A DNA stretch of 64,000 bases from Arthrobacter sp. PAMC25284 (lineage in GTDB: Bacteria > Actinomycetota > Actinomycetes > Actinomycetales > Micrococcaceae), in the NCBI RefSeq assembly GCF_019443425.1, contig NZ_CP080382.1, positions 2,542,001-2,606,000 on the forward strand. The letters run 5' to 3'. Both the position numbers and the translations under genes were made by a program. Each line of letters begins with the position of its first letter. The stretch's first letter is position 1. The notes below the pieces were generated by a model, which searched no databases, was not told the origin of the DNA, and saw nothing but the letters and a program-made list of their open reading frames with translations. This document shows, one piece after another, positions 51,713 through 61,908 of this stretch.

Positions 51713-53194
51713 ATGCTCAGGAGCATGCAGGAGACAAAGCCGGTGGAGCGCCGGGAACGGGCTCGACTTGTCATCCCGAGCCGCAGCGACCTGCTGCTGC
51801 GTAACTTCACGGAGCTGATCGGCGGTCCGATGGGCCGGCGCTCGGCCCCCGGAGTCATCGCGCCGGGCTTCTTTACCGTGGACCGGGTGCTGGTGCTGCT
51901 GACCGTCCTGGCGGCGCTGGCGGGAATCCTGGTCAAGAACCATTGCCGCGTCAACGGCTGGGACTCCCCCGGCCAGTTCTACGCCACGTGTTATTCGGAC
52001 TTCCCGGAGCTGTTTCGCAACCGCGGACTGGGCTATGGCGCCTTCCCGTTCGTCACGCCGGGCAAGTTTTTTGAGTACCCGGTGCTGATGGGCTTCATTG
52101 CCGGGGCCACCGCCCTGCTGGTGCCCGGATCCGGGGTGGACGACTCCCGCATTCTGGCCTACTTCGACATCAATGCCACCCTGATCGCGGCGGTATGGAT
52201 TGTCACGGTCCTGATCACGGCCCGGATGACGAGCCGGCGGCCCTGGGATGCGGCCATGGTGGCCCTCGCCCCCGGTATCGTCCTGGCCGGCGTGATCAAC
52301 TGGGACATGTGGGCCGTGGGCCTGCTGGCCGTCGGCATGTACTTCTTTTCCCGCAACAAGCTCGTACTCGCCGGCATCTTTATCGGTCTCGGCACGGCTA
52401 CGAAGCTTTACCCGCTCCTGATCCTCGGCGCCATCGTGCTGCTGGCCTTGCGGACAGGACGCATCCGGGGGTTCCTGGTGACGTCCGGCGCCGCAGTGGC
52501 TGCCTGGCTGGCGGTCAATGTTCCGGTGGCCATGCTGAACCCGGAAGGCTGGAAATACTTCTACCAGTTCACGGAGGACCGGCCGGCCGGCTACAGCTCG
52601 CCGTGGTTTGCCTACAACCTCGTGGCCGGGCGGGTGGGCTGGCAACCACTGCAGGCCGAAGCCATCAACGCCCTGGCACTGGACCTCTTTGTGCTCGCCT
52701 GCATTTTGATTGCGGTGCTCGCGCTCACGGCTCCCCGGCGCCCCCGCCTTGCGCAACTGGTGTTCCTGATCGTGGCAGCCTTTATCCTCACCAACAAGGT
52801 GTACTCGCCGCAGTTTGTCCTGTGGCTGATTCCCCTCGTCGCCCTCGCCCGGCCCCGCTGGCGGGATTTCCTGGTCTGGCAGGCCGTCGAGGGCCTGCAC
52901 TGGGCCGCTATCTGGCTGTACCTGGGACAGGCCACCAGCGGCGGAGTGGCCCAGCACAACATTGACATGCCCTATTACGTCCTCGCCGTGGTCGGCCACA
53001 TGGTCGCCACGGCGTACCTGATGGCCCGGGTGGTCTGGGATATCTGGGATCCCGGGTATGACGTTATCCGCCGCCACGGCATGGACGATCCCCACGGGGG
53101 CCCGTTCGACGGCGCCCCGGACCGATTGCGTCTGGATCTCCGGCAGCCGGCAGCTTCTGTCCTGCCCTGGCGCAAGGAACGCACCAATGCCTGA
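51713..53194 (+). CDS. GT87/DUF2029-like polytopic membrane protein
   Basis: About 493 residues from ATG 51713, or 489 from ATG 51725; AGGAG lies only 1 base before the second ATG, so the first is slightly preferred. At least ten membrane helices are visible, with an acidic loop early (RVNGWDSPGQFYATCYSDF), INWDMWAVGLLAVGMYFF, GTATKLYPLLI and VYSPQFVLWLIPL, the pattern of GT-C polyprenol-sugar transferases such as the GT87 mannosyltransferases. It probably transfers a sugar to lipid or wall glycans. Overlaps the next gene by 8 bases. Confidence 0.8.
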   Translation: MLRSMQETKPVERRERARLVIPSRSDLLLRNFTELIGGPMGRRSAPGVIAPGFFTVDRVLVLLTVLAALAGILVKNHCRVNGWDSPGQFYATCYSDFPELFRNRGLGYGAFPFVTPGKFFEYPVLMGFIAGATALLVPGSGVDDSRILAYFDINATLIAAVWIVTVLITARMTSRRPWDAAMVALAPGIVLAGVINWDMWAVGLLAVGMYFFSRNKLVLAGIFIGLGTATKLYPLLILGAIVLLALRTGRIRGFLVTSGAAVAAWLAVNVPVAMLNPEGWKYFYQFTEDRPAGYSSPWFAYNLVAGRVGWQPLQAEAINALALDLFVLACILIAVLALTAPRRPRLAQLVFLIVAAFILTNKVYSPQFVLWLIPLVALARPRWRDFLVWQAVEGLHWAAIWLYLGQATSGGVAQHNIDMPYYVLAVVGHMVATAYLMARVVWDIWDPGYDVIRRHGMDDPHGGPFDGAPDRLRLDLRQPAASVLPWRKERTNA

Positions 53195-54632
53195 CGTCGC
53201 CGTCGTCGGTGCCGGACCGAACGGACTTGCTGCCGCGGTGATCATGGCACGGGCAGGACTCAGCGTCCACGTCTACGAGGCGGCGCCGACACCAGGCGGC
53301 GGATTGCGAACTCTGGAACTGATCGAGCCCGGTCATGTTTACGATGTCTGCTCCGCGGTGCATCCTATGGTGCTGGCCTCGCCGTTCTTCCGGCAGTTCG
53401 AGTTGGCCCGTCGTATCCGGCTGGAGATTCCGGACATATCCTACGGTTCTCCGCTCGACGGCGGCCGTGCCGCGCTTGCCTATCGTTCGCTTGACCGGAC
53501 CGCCGACGGACTGGGGCGCGACGGCGGAGCGTACCGGCGGCTGATGGCCCCCCTCGTGCGCCGGGTCGAAGGCATCACGGCGCTGACGCTCAACCAGTTG
53601 CTGAGGATCCCGGATGACCCCCTGGCCGCTGCCGTGTTCGGCTTCAGGACGCTGGAACAAGGCTCGCCGCTGTGGGGGCTGAGGTTCCGCGAAGAGCTCG
53701 CACCGGCCCTGCTCACGGGCGCTGCCGCGCATGCGGTATCGCCACTCCCGGCACTGGCGGCGGCCGGCGCCGGCCTGATGCTTGGCACGCTCGGGCATGT
53801 AGGCGGCTGGCCTATCCCCGTTGGCGGCTCTGCCGCGATTGCGGCGGCAATGGTTGCCGATATCCGCGCCCACGGCGGCGTGGTGGAAACCGGCACCCGC
53901 ATCGGTTCGCTGGCGGAACTTCCGCCGGTCCGGGCGACGCTGCTCGACGTGGCCCCGCCCGGTCTGCTGCGGCTGGCGGCGGGACAGTTGCCATCGCGCT
54001 ACCGGCGCACACTGGAGTCCTACCGCTTCGGGAACGCCGCCTGCAAGGTCGACTTCATTCTGTCCGGACCGGTGCCGTGGACGGCCCCGGAACTGGCCGA
54101 CGCCGGCACCGTCCATGTCGGCGGGACGCGGGCCGAGACTGCCGAGGCTGAACATCTTGTGGCCACCGGCCGCCACCCCGAACGGCCCTATGTGCTGGTC
54201 TCGCAGCCGTCGCGCTTCGATGCCGGCCGCGCCCCGTCAGGACGGCATATCCTCTGGTCCTACTGCCACGTTCCGGCCGGATCCACCGTGGACATGGGCG
54301 AGGCAGTGATCGCGCAACTGGAACGGTTCGCCCCCGGTTTCCGGGACCTGGTGGTGAGTTTCAAGGTAACGACGGCGGCCGGGCTGGCGGAGTACAACGA
54401 GAACTATGTAGGCGGGGATTTCAGTGCCGGTCTGATGGATCTCCGCGGCATCCTGCAGCGGCCGGTACTCAGCCCCGTCCCCTGGCGCACGCCCGTGCCC
54501 GGCGTGTATCTGTGCTCCTCGTCCACTCCGCCCGGCCCCGGAGTTACAGGCATGCCGGGCCTGCACGCGGCAAAGAATGCCCTGAAAGACATATTCGGGC
54601 TGCCGCTCCCCGGCCTCGGCTGGCAGGCTTAA
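53187..54632 (+). CDS. FAD-dependent oxidoreductase, phytoene dehydrogenase-like
   Basis: 481 residues from ATG 53187, overlapping the upstream gene. N-terminal dinucleotide fold VVGAGPNGLAAAVIMARAG (6-24) and EAAPTPGGGLRT, and a C-terminal FAD contact in GVYLCSSSTPPGPGVTGMPG and HAAKNAL. The family comprises NAD(P)/FAD-dependent amine oxidases and carotenoid desaturase relatives. No carotenoid genes lie nearby, so the substrate is unknown. Confidence 0.85.
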   Translation: MPDVAVVGAGPNGLAAAVIMARAGLSVHVYEAAPTPGGGLRTLELIEPGHVYDVCSAVHPMVLASPFFRQFELARRIRLEIPDISYGSPLDGGRAALAYRSLDRTADGLGRDGGAYRRLMAPLVRRVEGITALTLNQLLRIPDDPLAAAVFGFRTLEQGSPLWGLRFREELAPALLTGAAAHAVSPLPALAAAGAGLMLGTLGHVGGWPIPVGGSAAIAAAMVADIRAHGGVVETGTRIGSLAELPPVRATLLDVAPPGLLRLAAGQLPSRYRRTLESYRFGNAACKVDFILSGPVPWTAPELADAGTVHVGGTRAETAEAEHLVATGRHPERPYVLVSQPSRFDAGRAPSGRHILWSYCHVPAGSTVDMGEAVIAQLERFAPGFRDLVVSFKVTTAAGLAEYNENYVGGDFSAGLMDLRGILQRPVLSPVPWRTPVPGVYLCSSSTPPGPGVTGMPGLHAAKNALKDIFGLPLPGLGWQA

Positions 54633-54723
54633 AAGCGGGATCCTGGCGGCCTCCGCCGGACGGCAGCAGGGGACCAAAACCGTACGACACCGACGTCGTC
54701 GGGGTGCGGTGCATAATGGCGCC

Positions 54724-56757
54724 ATGGGGAAATCACAAAAACCTGCACTGGCACTCGTCTGTCTCTTGCTCGGCGTATCCCTGGTGGGATGCGACGACGG
54801 CCGTGCCGGCGCCGAGAACGCGGCGAAGCAACTTGCCTCTGCCATCGAGGCGCTGGACGTCGGATCCGTTGCCTTCGAGGGCAAGGACTCCGGAGCCGCC
54901 AATGAACAGCTCAAGGCTGTCTTCAAGGACCTGGAACCCGCCCGGCCATCGGTTGACGCCGGTGAGGTGAGACTGGAATCGGACCTCGCCACTGTCCCGC
55001 TCGACTACAGCTGGAAAATCGGCACCGGAGAGTGGAAGTACACGACCAGCGCCCAGTTGAAGAAAAGCGGGGACAAGTGGTTGACGGTGTGGAACCCCGC
55101 CACCTTGGCGCCCGGGCTGACCGAGGACGAGATCATTGGCGCCTCCACGCAGGCGCCGGCGCGGGCGGACATCCTCGGCGCAGGCGACGTTCCTCTGGTC
55201 ACCTCACGGCTCGTCGTGAACGTGGGAATCGATAAGTCCCTGCTGAGCCCGGAGGACGTGGGGTCATCGGCCACGGCTCTTGCCCTCCTCGTCGGCGCCG
55301 ACCCTGCGGCGTACGCCCAGCAGGTGCAGGCAGCCGGCGCTGAAGCCTTCATTACGGCCATCGTCCTGCGCCAGGACGGCCGGACCGTCACCGAGGGACA
55401 GATCGCGGCGATTCCTGGTGCCCGGGCCATCCCGGATTCAATGCCCCTCGCGCCGACCAGGACCTTCGCTCGCGCCCTGCTGGGCTCGGTCAGCGAAGCC
55501 AGCGCCGAACAGATCGAGGGATCCGGCGGCGCGTTGAAGCCCGGGGACAGCACCGGAACGGGCGGTCTGCAACAGCGCTACGACGCTCAACTGCGCGGCA
55601 CCGACGGGGTTGAGGTCTTTGCCGAGACGCCGGGCCTGACGGTGGAAGAACGGGAAGCGCTGCCGAACGGTCCGCGCCGGCTCCTGTTTCAGGTGCCGGC
55701 CAGGGCGGGGACGCCGCTGAAGACGACCCTGGACCCGTCCCTGCAGTTACTGGCGGAGGGCGTTCTGGCCAAGATCGGACCCGCTTCGGCGATTGTGGCG
55801 CTCCGGCCCTCCACCGGGGCAGTGCTCGCTGCTGCATCCGGGCCCGGCAGCAACGGGTACGACACCGCATTGCTGGGCCAGTATGCCCCCGGTTCCATCT
55901 TTAAGATCGTGGATTCCCTGGCGATGATCCGCAATGGCATGACCCCTGATTCCATGGTGGACTGCCCGCCGACCCTTACCGTGGACGGCAGGACTTTCAA
56001 AAACGCGGAGGGTTACCCCGCATCCTCACTGGGGTCCGTGATCCTGCGCGATGCCTTCGCCCACTCTTGCAATACGGCCTTCATTAACGCCCGGGAAACA
56101 GTCGGCCAGCCCCAGTTGGAGTCCGCTGCCACCGCCCTGGGCATCGCGGTCCCGGCCCCCTCGCTGGGTGCTGCCGCCTTCCTCGGCTCCGTCCCGGGCA
56201 CCGCCACTGGCACCGAACATGCAGCATCCATGATCGGCCAGGGCAAGGTACTGCTGTCCCCGCTGGCCGCTGCGGTTATGGCCGGCTCCGTCGCCAAGGG
56301 GGACGTCCTTTCGCCACAGCTGGTACTGAATCCGGATGCCGGTGTTGAAGCTCCGGCGCGCGGTTCGTCCGCGACGGCCTCCGTGCCAGCTGCGCCGCAA
56401 ACCGCCACACCGTCGGGTTCTCCGACCGAAACAGGCGCCACGCCAACCTCGTCCGCGGACGCTCCGGCCACTGCCGCCGGGCCGCCCGTCACGGCGGCGG
56501 AAGCGGCAGCGCTGGCGGACATGATGCGTGCTGTCGTGACCTCAGGACATGCCGGCTTCCTGGCATCCGTCCCCGGCGCGCCGGTGGGCGCAAAGACCGG
56601 AACCGCGGAATTCGGCACGGACAATCCGCCCAAAACCCACGCCTGGATCGTGGCCGTTCACGGCGACCTGGCCGTCGCCGTGTTCGTGGAAGACGGCGGC
56701 TTTGGCGCCACCACCTCGGGTCCCCTGCTGGCAGAGTTCCTCACCGCGGCCGGCTGA
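54724..56757 (+). CDS. Lipoprotein penicillin-binding transpeptidase (MecA-like N-terminal domain)
   Basis: 677 residues from ATG 54724; a CATAAT box at 54711-54716, 7 bases upstream, suggests a leaderless message. A signal peptide ends in lipobox LVGC (Cys23). An NTF2-like MecA_N domain (about 30-140) and a PBP dimer region precede the transpeptidase core: SIFK (nucleophile motif), SCNTAF and KTGTAEFG. A Thr/Pro/Ala-rich insertion lies between SCN and KTG, around residues 540-590. Likely a class B PBP of the wall; a role in beta-lactam tolerance is possible but not shown. Confidence 0.9.
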   Translation: MGKSQKPALALVCLLLGVSLVGCDDGRAGAENAAKQLASAIEALDVGSVAFEGKDSGAANEQLKAVFKDLEPARPSVDAGEVRLESDLATVPLDYSWKIGTGEWKYTTSAQLKKSGDKWLTVWNPATLAPGLTEDEIIGASTQAPARADILGAGDVPLVTSRLVVNVGIDKSLLSPEDVGSSATALALLVGADPAAYAQQVQAAGAEAFITAIVLRQDGRTVTEGQIAAIPGARAIPDSMPLAPTRTFARALLGSVSEASAEQIEGSGGALKPGDSTGTGGLQQRYDAQLRGTDGVEVFAETPGLTVEEREALPNGPRRLLFQVPARAGTPLKTTLDPSLQLLAEGVLAKIGPASAIVALRPSTGAVLAAASGPGSNGYDTALLGQYAPGSIFKIVDSLAMIRNGMTPDSMVDCPPTLTVDGRTFKNAEGYPASSLGSVILRDAFAHSCNTAFINARETVGQPQLESAATALGIAVPAPSLGAAAFLGSVPGTATGTEHAASMIGQGKVLLSPLAAAVMAGSVAKGDVLSPQLVLNPDAGVEAPARGSSATASVPAAPQTATPSGSPTETGATPTSSADAPATAAGPPVTAAEAAALADMMRAVVTSGHAGFLASVPGAPVGAKTGTAEFGTDNPPKTHAWIVAVHGDLAVAVFVEDGGFGATTSGPLLAEFLTAAG

Positions 56758-56852
56758 CGGCGGACCCTCCCGCACGTTTTGCAGGGCTGCGGCGGACCCT
56801 TCTGCGAGCTGAGGGAACTGCCGTCCTTCCCATGCGTCAGTAGGAAGAACAC

Positions 56853-58226
56853 CTAGGCTGCGAAACCATCCGCAATGTCCAGAACCTCGTCCAGGATTGA
56901 GAGCCCGGCCCGGGCGTCCGCCACCAGGGTGTTGCAGGGCGGGACCACATGGATGCGGTTGAAGTTGGCGAACGGCAGGAGCCCTCGTGACTTGCAGGCC
57001 GCCACGAGCTGGTTCATTTCCGGGCTTGAGGTGCCATAGGCAGCCATCGGCTCGCGTGTCCCACGGTTCTTGACCAGCTCGATGGCCCAAAAGACCCCTG
57101 TTCCGCGCACCTCGCCGACAGAGGGGTGCCTGTCCGCGAAGCCGGAAAGCGCCGGGCCGATCACGGTTTCCCCGAGGAAGGCCGCGTGCTGCACGGTCTG
57201 TTCGTGCTCCATGGCTTTAATGGTGGCCACCGCGGCCGCGGTCGCCAGCGGGTGGCCCGAGTAGGTCAGGCCGCCCGGGTAGACACGCTGGCCGAATGTC
57301 GCCGCGATTTCGGGGCTGATGGCCACGCCACCGAGCGGAACGTAGCCTGAATTCACGCCTTTGGCGAACGTCAGCAGGTCCGGGACGACGTCGAAGTGCT
57401 CGACGGCGAACCACTTGCCCGTGCGGCCGAAGCCTGACATGACCTCGTCACAGATTAGGACGATGCCGTATCTGGTGCAGAGGTCCCTTACGCCCTGGAG
57501 ATAGCCGGGCGGGGGCAGGTAGATGCCGGCTGTCCCCGGAATCGATTCGAGAATCAGCGCCGCGATGGTGGACGGACCCTCGAAACCGACCAGTTGCTCC
57601 AAGTGTTCGAGCGCCCGCTGACTTTCCTCCTCCTGCGTTGTGGAGTGGAACGCGGTGCGGTACAGGTACGGTGGAAAGAAGTGGATGGTCCCGGTGCTGG
57701 CATTGTCACTGGCCCAACGGCGCGGATCCCCGGTAAGGTTCACGGCCAGCTGGGTGCCGCCATGGTACGAGCGGTAAGCCGAGAGGACCTTATGGCGGCC
57801 GGTGTGGAGCCGGGCCATGCGGACCGCGTGTTCATTGGCATCCGCTCCGCCGTTGGTGAAGAAGATTTTGTCCAGTTCCCCCGGTGTCCGCTCCGCGATC
57901 AATCGGGCTGCCTCGGAGCGGGCGTCATTGACATAGCCCGGAGCGATGGTGCACAACTTTGCGGCCTGGGCTGCGATCGCGGACACGACGGCGGGGTGCT
58001 GGTGGCCGATGTTCGTGTTGACCAGCTGGGACGAGAAGTCCAGATACCTGTTCCCCTCCCCGTCCCATACATGGGAGCCCTCGGCCGCGATGATGACCAT
58101 GGGGTCCAGGAGATCCTGGGCGGACCACGAGTGGAAGACATGCTTGCGGTCCAGTTCGTACGCCCGGCGGGCGCCTTCCGAATCGTGCTGGAGCGGCTGA
58201 ATGCCGCTGTCAATAGTGGAGGTCAC
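56853..58226 (-). CDS. Class III (omega) aminotransferase, likely beta-alanine or related amine
   Basis: 457 residues, PLP fold type I. Seen: FFTNGGADANEHAVRMAR, YHGGTQLAVNLTGDP, the PLP-stabilising Asp260 in ICDEVMSGFGRTG, and Lys289 in TFAKGVNSGYVPLGGV. Start ATG 58226. The neighbour MMSDH lies 28 bases upstream in the same direction. An aminotransferase making malonate semialdehyde from beta-alanine next to MMSDH would complete beta-alanine degradation; taurine or GABA are alternatives. Confidence 0.88.
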   Translation of the reverse strand: MTSTIDSGIQPLQHDSEGARRAYELDRKHVFHSWSAQDLLDPMVIIAAEGSHVWDGEGNRYLDFSSQLVNTNIGHQHPAVVSAIAAQAAKLCTIAPGYVNDARSEAARLIAERTPGELDKIFFTNGGADANEHAVRMARLHTGRHKVLSAYRSYHGGTQLAVNLTGDPRRWASDNASTGTIHFFPPYLYRTAFHSTTQEEESQRALEHLEQLVGFEGPSTIAALILESIPGTAGIYLPPPGYLQGVRDLCTRYGIVLICDEVMSGFGRTGKWFAVEHFDVVPDLLTFAKGVNSGYVPLGGVAISPEIAATFGQRVYPGGLTYSGHPLATAAAVATIKAMEHEQTVQHAAFLGETVIGPALSGFADRHPSVGEVRGTGVFWAIELVKNRGTREPMAAYGTSSPEMNQLVAACKSRGLLPFANFNRIHVVPPCNTLVADARAGLSILDEVLDIADGFAA

Positions 58227-58254
58227 GTCGAGTCCCTTTCTGGTGGGGCGCCGG

Positions 58255-59743
58255 TTAGGCGTTCTGGGGGAAGCCGAGGTTGATGCCGCCGTGGCTGGGA
58301 TCCAGCCAACGGGAGGTCACAGCCTTGCCCCTCGTGAAGAATCCGACGCCCTCCGTGCCGTGGGCGTGGGTGTCGCCGAACAGTGAATTCTTCCAGCCGC
58401 CGAAGGAGTAATAGGCCATGGGGACCGGCACAGGGACGTTGATGCCGACCATGCCTACTTCGACCTCGTTCTCGAAGCGGCGGGCCGCGCCGCCGTCGTT
58501 CGTGAAAATGGCGGTGCCGTTGCCGTAGGGGTTGGTGTTGATCAGCTCCAGCGCCTGCTCGTAGCTCTCAACCCGCACCACGGAGAGTACGGGTCCGAAA
58601 ATCTCGTCCTGGTAGATGGACATGTCCGGAGTGACGTTGTCGAAGAGCGTCGGGCCGACGAAAAAGCCGTCACCTTCCGCGTCGGCGGCGACGTCGCGCC
58701 CGTCGACCACCAGCGTGGCACCGGAGACCTCCCCGGCGTCGACGTAGCCCGCGACCTTGTCGCGGTGAACGGCCGTTACAAGCGGGCCCATGTCGCAGCC
58801 GCGCAGGGCCGTCGCCGGTGCGGAGCGACCGTGTGCGCTCCGCGATTTTCGCCACGAGCTCATCCGCTATGCCGCCTACCGCGAGGAGCGCCGAGATGGC
58901 CATGCAACGCTCGCCCGCCGAGCCGAATCCGGCGTTGACCGCGGCGTCGGCCGCGAGGTCCAGGTCGGCGTCGGGCAAAACAATCATGTGGTTCTTGGCG
59001 CCGCCGAGGGCCTGCACGCGCTTCCCGTTGGCGGTTGCGGTCTGGTAGACGTATTTCGCGATCGGCGTGGATCCGACGAAGGAGACGGCCTTGATATCGG
59101 GGTGCGTGAGCAGGGCGTCGACGGCCACCTTGTCGCCGTGCAAAACATTGAAAACACCGTCCGGCAATCCGGCTTCCTTCCAGAGTTCGGCCATCCAGTT
59201 GGTGGCCGTTGGGTCCTTCTCGCTGGGCTTGATGACGACGGTGTTGCCGGCGGCGATGGCGAGTGGAAAGAACCACATGGGCACCATGGCCGGGAAATTG
59301 AATGGGCTGATGATCCCGACCGGCCCAAGAGCCTGCCGGATGGAGTGGACATCCACGTTGGTGGATGCGTTCTCCGTGTAGCTGCCCTTGAGCAGGTGCG
59401 GGATGCCGCAGGCGAACTCGACGACTTCCTGCCCCCGGGTCACTTCTCCGAGGGCGTCGTCCAAAACCTTGCCGTGCTCGGATGTGATGATGGCGGCGAG
59501 CTCGCCCTTGCGGGCATTGAGCAGTTCGCGAAAGGCGAAGAGCACCTGGGTGCGGCGGGCAATGGAGGTGTCCCGCCAGGCGGGGAACGCGGCCCTGGCC
59601 GCCGCGACTGCGGCCTCGCTCTCTTCCTGGCTGGCCAGGGAAACCTGGCCGGTGACCTTACCCGTCGCGGGGTTTGTCACGGGGGCCGTCCGGCTGCCGG
59701 CCGGAACGTAGCTGCCATTGATCCAGTGCTCGATGGTGTTCAC
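58255..59743 (-). CDS. mmsA: CoA-acylating methylmalonate-semialdehyde dehydrogenase, +1 frameshift near 58806
   Basis: About 496 residues when joined, from GTG 59743 with GAGGAG 6 bases upstream. ALDH fold: SPFNFPAMVPMWFFPLAIAA, GNTVVIKPSEKDP, FVGSTPIAKYVY, and the nucleophile Cys280 in GSAGERCMAISAL, the MMSDH-type motif. The frame breaks in GGGCC (58806-58810); removing one base gives RTGDGLRGCDMGPLVTAVH. It oxidises (methyl)malonate semialdehyde to acetyl- or propionyl-CoA. Divergent from pucR. Confidence 0.92.
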
Positions 59744-59842
59744 GTAATTCTCCTCATGCGGGATGGGTTCTCTCTTGCGTCCAGTGTGTCCGGCACGGAG
59801 CCACACCATAAGAGCCAATATGTAAAGAAAAACGTGAAGGGC

Positions 59843-59857
59843 TTTACACTTTGTAAA
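59843..59857. promoter_or_regulatory. Candidate operator between mmsA and pucR
   Basis: TTTACA-CTT-TGTAAA is a perfect 6-bp inverted repeat ending at the pucR ATG; another TGTAAAG lies at 59821. Likely a PucR binding site with autoregulation. Confidence 0.5.
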
Positions 59858-61537
59858 TGCAGCCCACTGTCCGATCCGTCCTTGGCCTTCCCGTGCTGCG
59901 GGAGGCCAACCCGCAGATCCTCGGTGGCGGGAAGGCCCTGGATAACCCCGTCCGCTGGGTCCATGTGAGCGAAGTACTCGACATTTCCGGGCTCCTGTCC
60001 GGCGGGGAGCTTGTTCTGACCACGGGGCTTGAGCTGGAAAAGGCACCCGGCCTCACGGCAACGTTTATCCGGTCGCTGGAGGAGGCGGGAGCCGCGGGCC
60101 TGGTCGTGGAAGTCATCGGCAACCGAATGCGGAGCATGGACGCCCTGCGCGCGGCCGCGCCCGGCGCGACGATGCCGGTGATCGTGGTGGAACGGCGGGT
60201 ACGCTTCGTGCAGATTACGGAAATTGTGCACCGTTCGATCGTTGCCGAGCAGTTGGAACGCGTGGAACGTGCGCGGGATGTCCACGAAGCTTTCACAACG
60301 CTGAGCCTGGAAAGCGCGGGGACCCAGCAAGTCGTGGAGCAGGGCCTCAGCCATGATCGGTGCCCCGGTTGTCCTGGAGGACCTCTCGCACCTCGTCCTC
60401 GCATTTTCGGCCGGCCAACTCAATACCGCGGACCTGCTCGATGACTGGGAGCGGAGGTCGCGGACCACACCGTCAGCCTCGGAGACATCCCGGAGCGGCC
60501 CGGAAGCCTGGCTGCAAACGTCCGTAGGCGTGCACCGGCAGCTGTGGGGGCGGCTCGTGGTTCCCATGCCGCTCGACGACGACGAGGCGGCGGCCATGGT
60601 GCTGGAACGCGCGGCACAGACGCTGGCCATCAATCGGCTGGCCGAGCGGGACCGGCGGGAGCTGAGCCACCAGGCGCAGGCCGGGCTCCTTAATGCCCTC
60701 CGTCAGCCCCGCGGGCTGAGCGAGGGCGAAGCGCAGGCGCGTGCCGCCGCGCTGGGCCTCAGACGCTCGTCCTACTATGTGCCGGTGGTATTCCGGAGTG
60801 ACGGAGCGTCCGCCGGGTCATCGCCCGACGACGCGGCGGCCGACGGTGATCCGCTCGCCGGCCAGCAGGAGGAGCGGGCACTGCTCGAGCAGCTCGCCCG
60901 GGCCCTCAAGTCCGGCTCGGGCACCGCACTGACAGCGAGTATCCGGTCAGGTTCGGTGGGTATGATCCTGGCGATTCCGGCGAAACAACTTGAGGATCCG
61001 ATGCTCCAGCGCCTCGCCGATGCCCTTGCCAGTGCTAGGCCGCCGTCCGGTCCGTCCCTGGACGGAGGCCGTCCGCCCGGCCACCCGGAGGTGACGTGGA
61101 GCATCGGCGTCGGCCGCCTGCGCGGTTCCCTGCTGGAGGCGGCGGCGGGTATTGACGAGGCTGCCCACGTCGCCGAGACGGCCGCGACCCTGCCGGGTGG
61201 CCGCAAGCCGTTCTATCGGGCGACCGATGTTCGCCTGCGAGGGCTGCTGGCTCTGCTGCGCAAGGACCCCCGCGTGCAGCAGTTCGTCGAGTCCGAGCTG
61301 GAGGGCGTCCTGAACGCCGAAGCCCGGGGCGCGGAAGGGTACCTTGAGTTGCTCGGACAGTACCTTGAGTCCGGTGGCAACAAGGCCGCCATCGCCCGCA
61401 ACGGCTACCTGAGCCGGCCGACGCTTTACGCCCGGCTGGCCCGGCTTGAGGCGCTCCTCGCCGTCGACCTGGACGACGCCGAATCCCGGACGTCGTTGCA
61501 CGTGGCCCTCCTGCTGCACCGGCTGCGTACCCTGTGA
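59857..61537 (+). CDS. PucR family transcriptional regulator, +1 frameshift near 60342
   Basis: About 559 residues when joined, ATG 59857. An N-terminal PucR/PurC-like domain (LGLPVLREANPQILGGG, VLTTGLELEKAPG), a GGDEF-like linker region, and a C-terminal HTH_30 with LGQYLESGGNKAAIARNGYL and SRPTLYARLARLEALL. The frame breaks in GGGCC (60342-60346); removing one G gives QQVVEQASAMIGAPVVLED. It probably activates the divergent mmsA-aminotransferase genes when the amine is present. Confidence 0.88.
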
Positions 61538-61572
61538 CCGTGCCGACCTACTCAGAATGCGCGCATTGAGGA

Positions 61573-61734
61573 ATGGCGAAGCCTTTTATCTTGCCCCAGC
61601 TTCGGTACTTCGCGGTGATAGCCGAGCTCGAAAATATGACAGCCGCGGCCGAACGGCTGCTGATGACCCAGTCGACGCTCTCCACAGCGATGGCCCAGCT
61701 TGAAGCCAGCCTGACAACACAGCTGTTTGTGCGC
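61573..61734 (+). pseudogene. N-terminal remnant of a LysR-type regulator
   Basis: Residues 1-54 form a good LysR helix-turn-helix: LPQLRYFAVIAELENMTAAA and LMTQSTLSTAMAQLEAS. It ends abruptly after LFVRLRA, and the frame continues into unrelated sequence. The effector domain is absent. Confidence 0.7.
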
Positions 61735-61854
61735 CTGCGGGCGTCCAGATCGTGGGTCACCCGTTCGACGACGCGACGGTTTTCACGGTTGGCGCCGCTT
61801 GAAGCCATCCGGCCGTGGGCAGCACGCCGGCCGGATCTCCTGGTGATGAGCTAG
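61735..61854 (+). pseudogene. C-terminal remnant of an amidase
   Basis: In one frame GVQIVGHPFDDATVFTVGAA, in the next LEAIRPWAARRPDLLVMS and stop: together the C-terminus of an amidase-signature enzyme (GVQ-VG-PFDDAT motif), broken by a frame change at about 61796. A deletion seems to have fused the start of lysR to this end. Confidence 0.6.
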
Positions 61855-61908
61855 CCGCCAGCCTCGTCTCCCACGGCCCGGCCGACCGGGCCGTGGGAGG
61901 ATGGAAGC

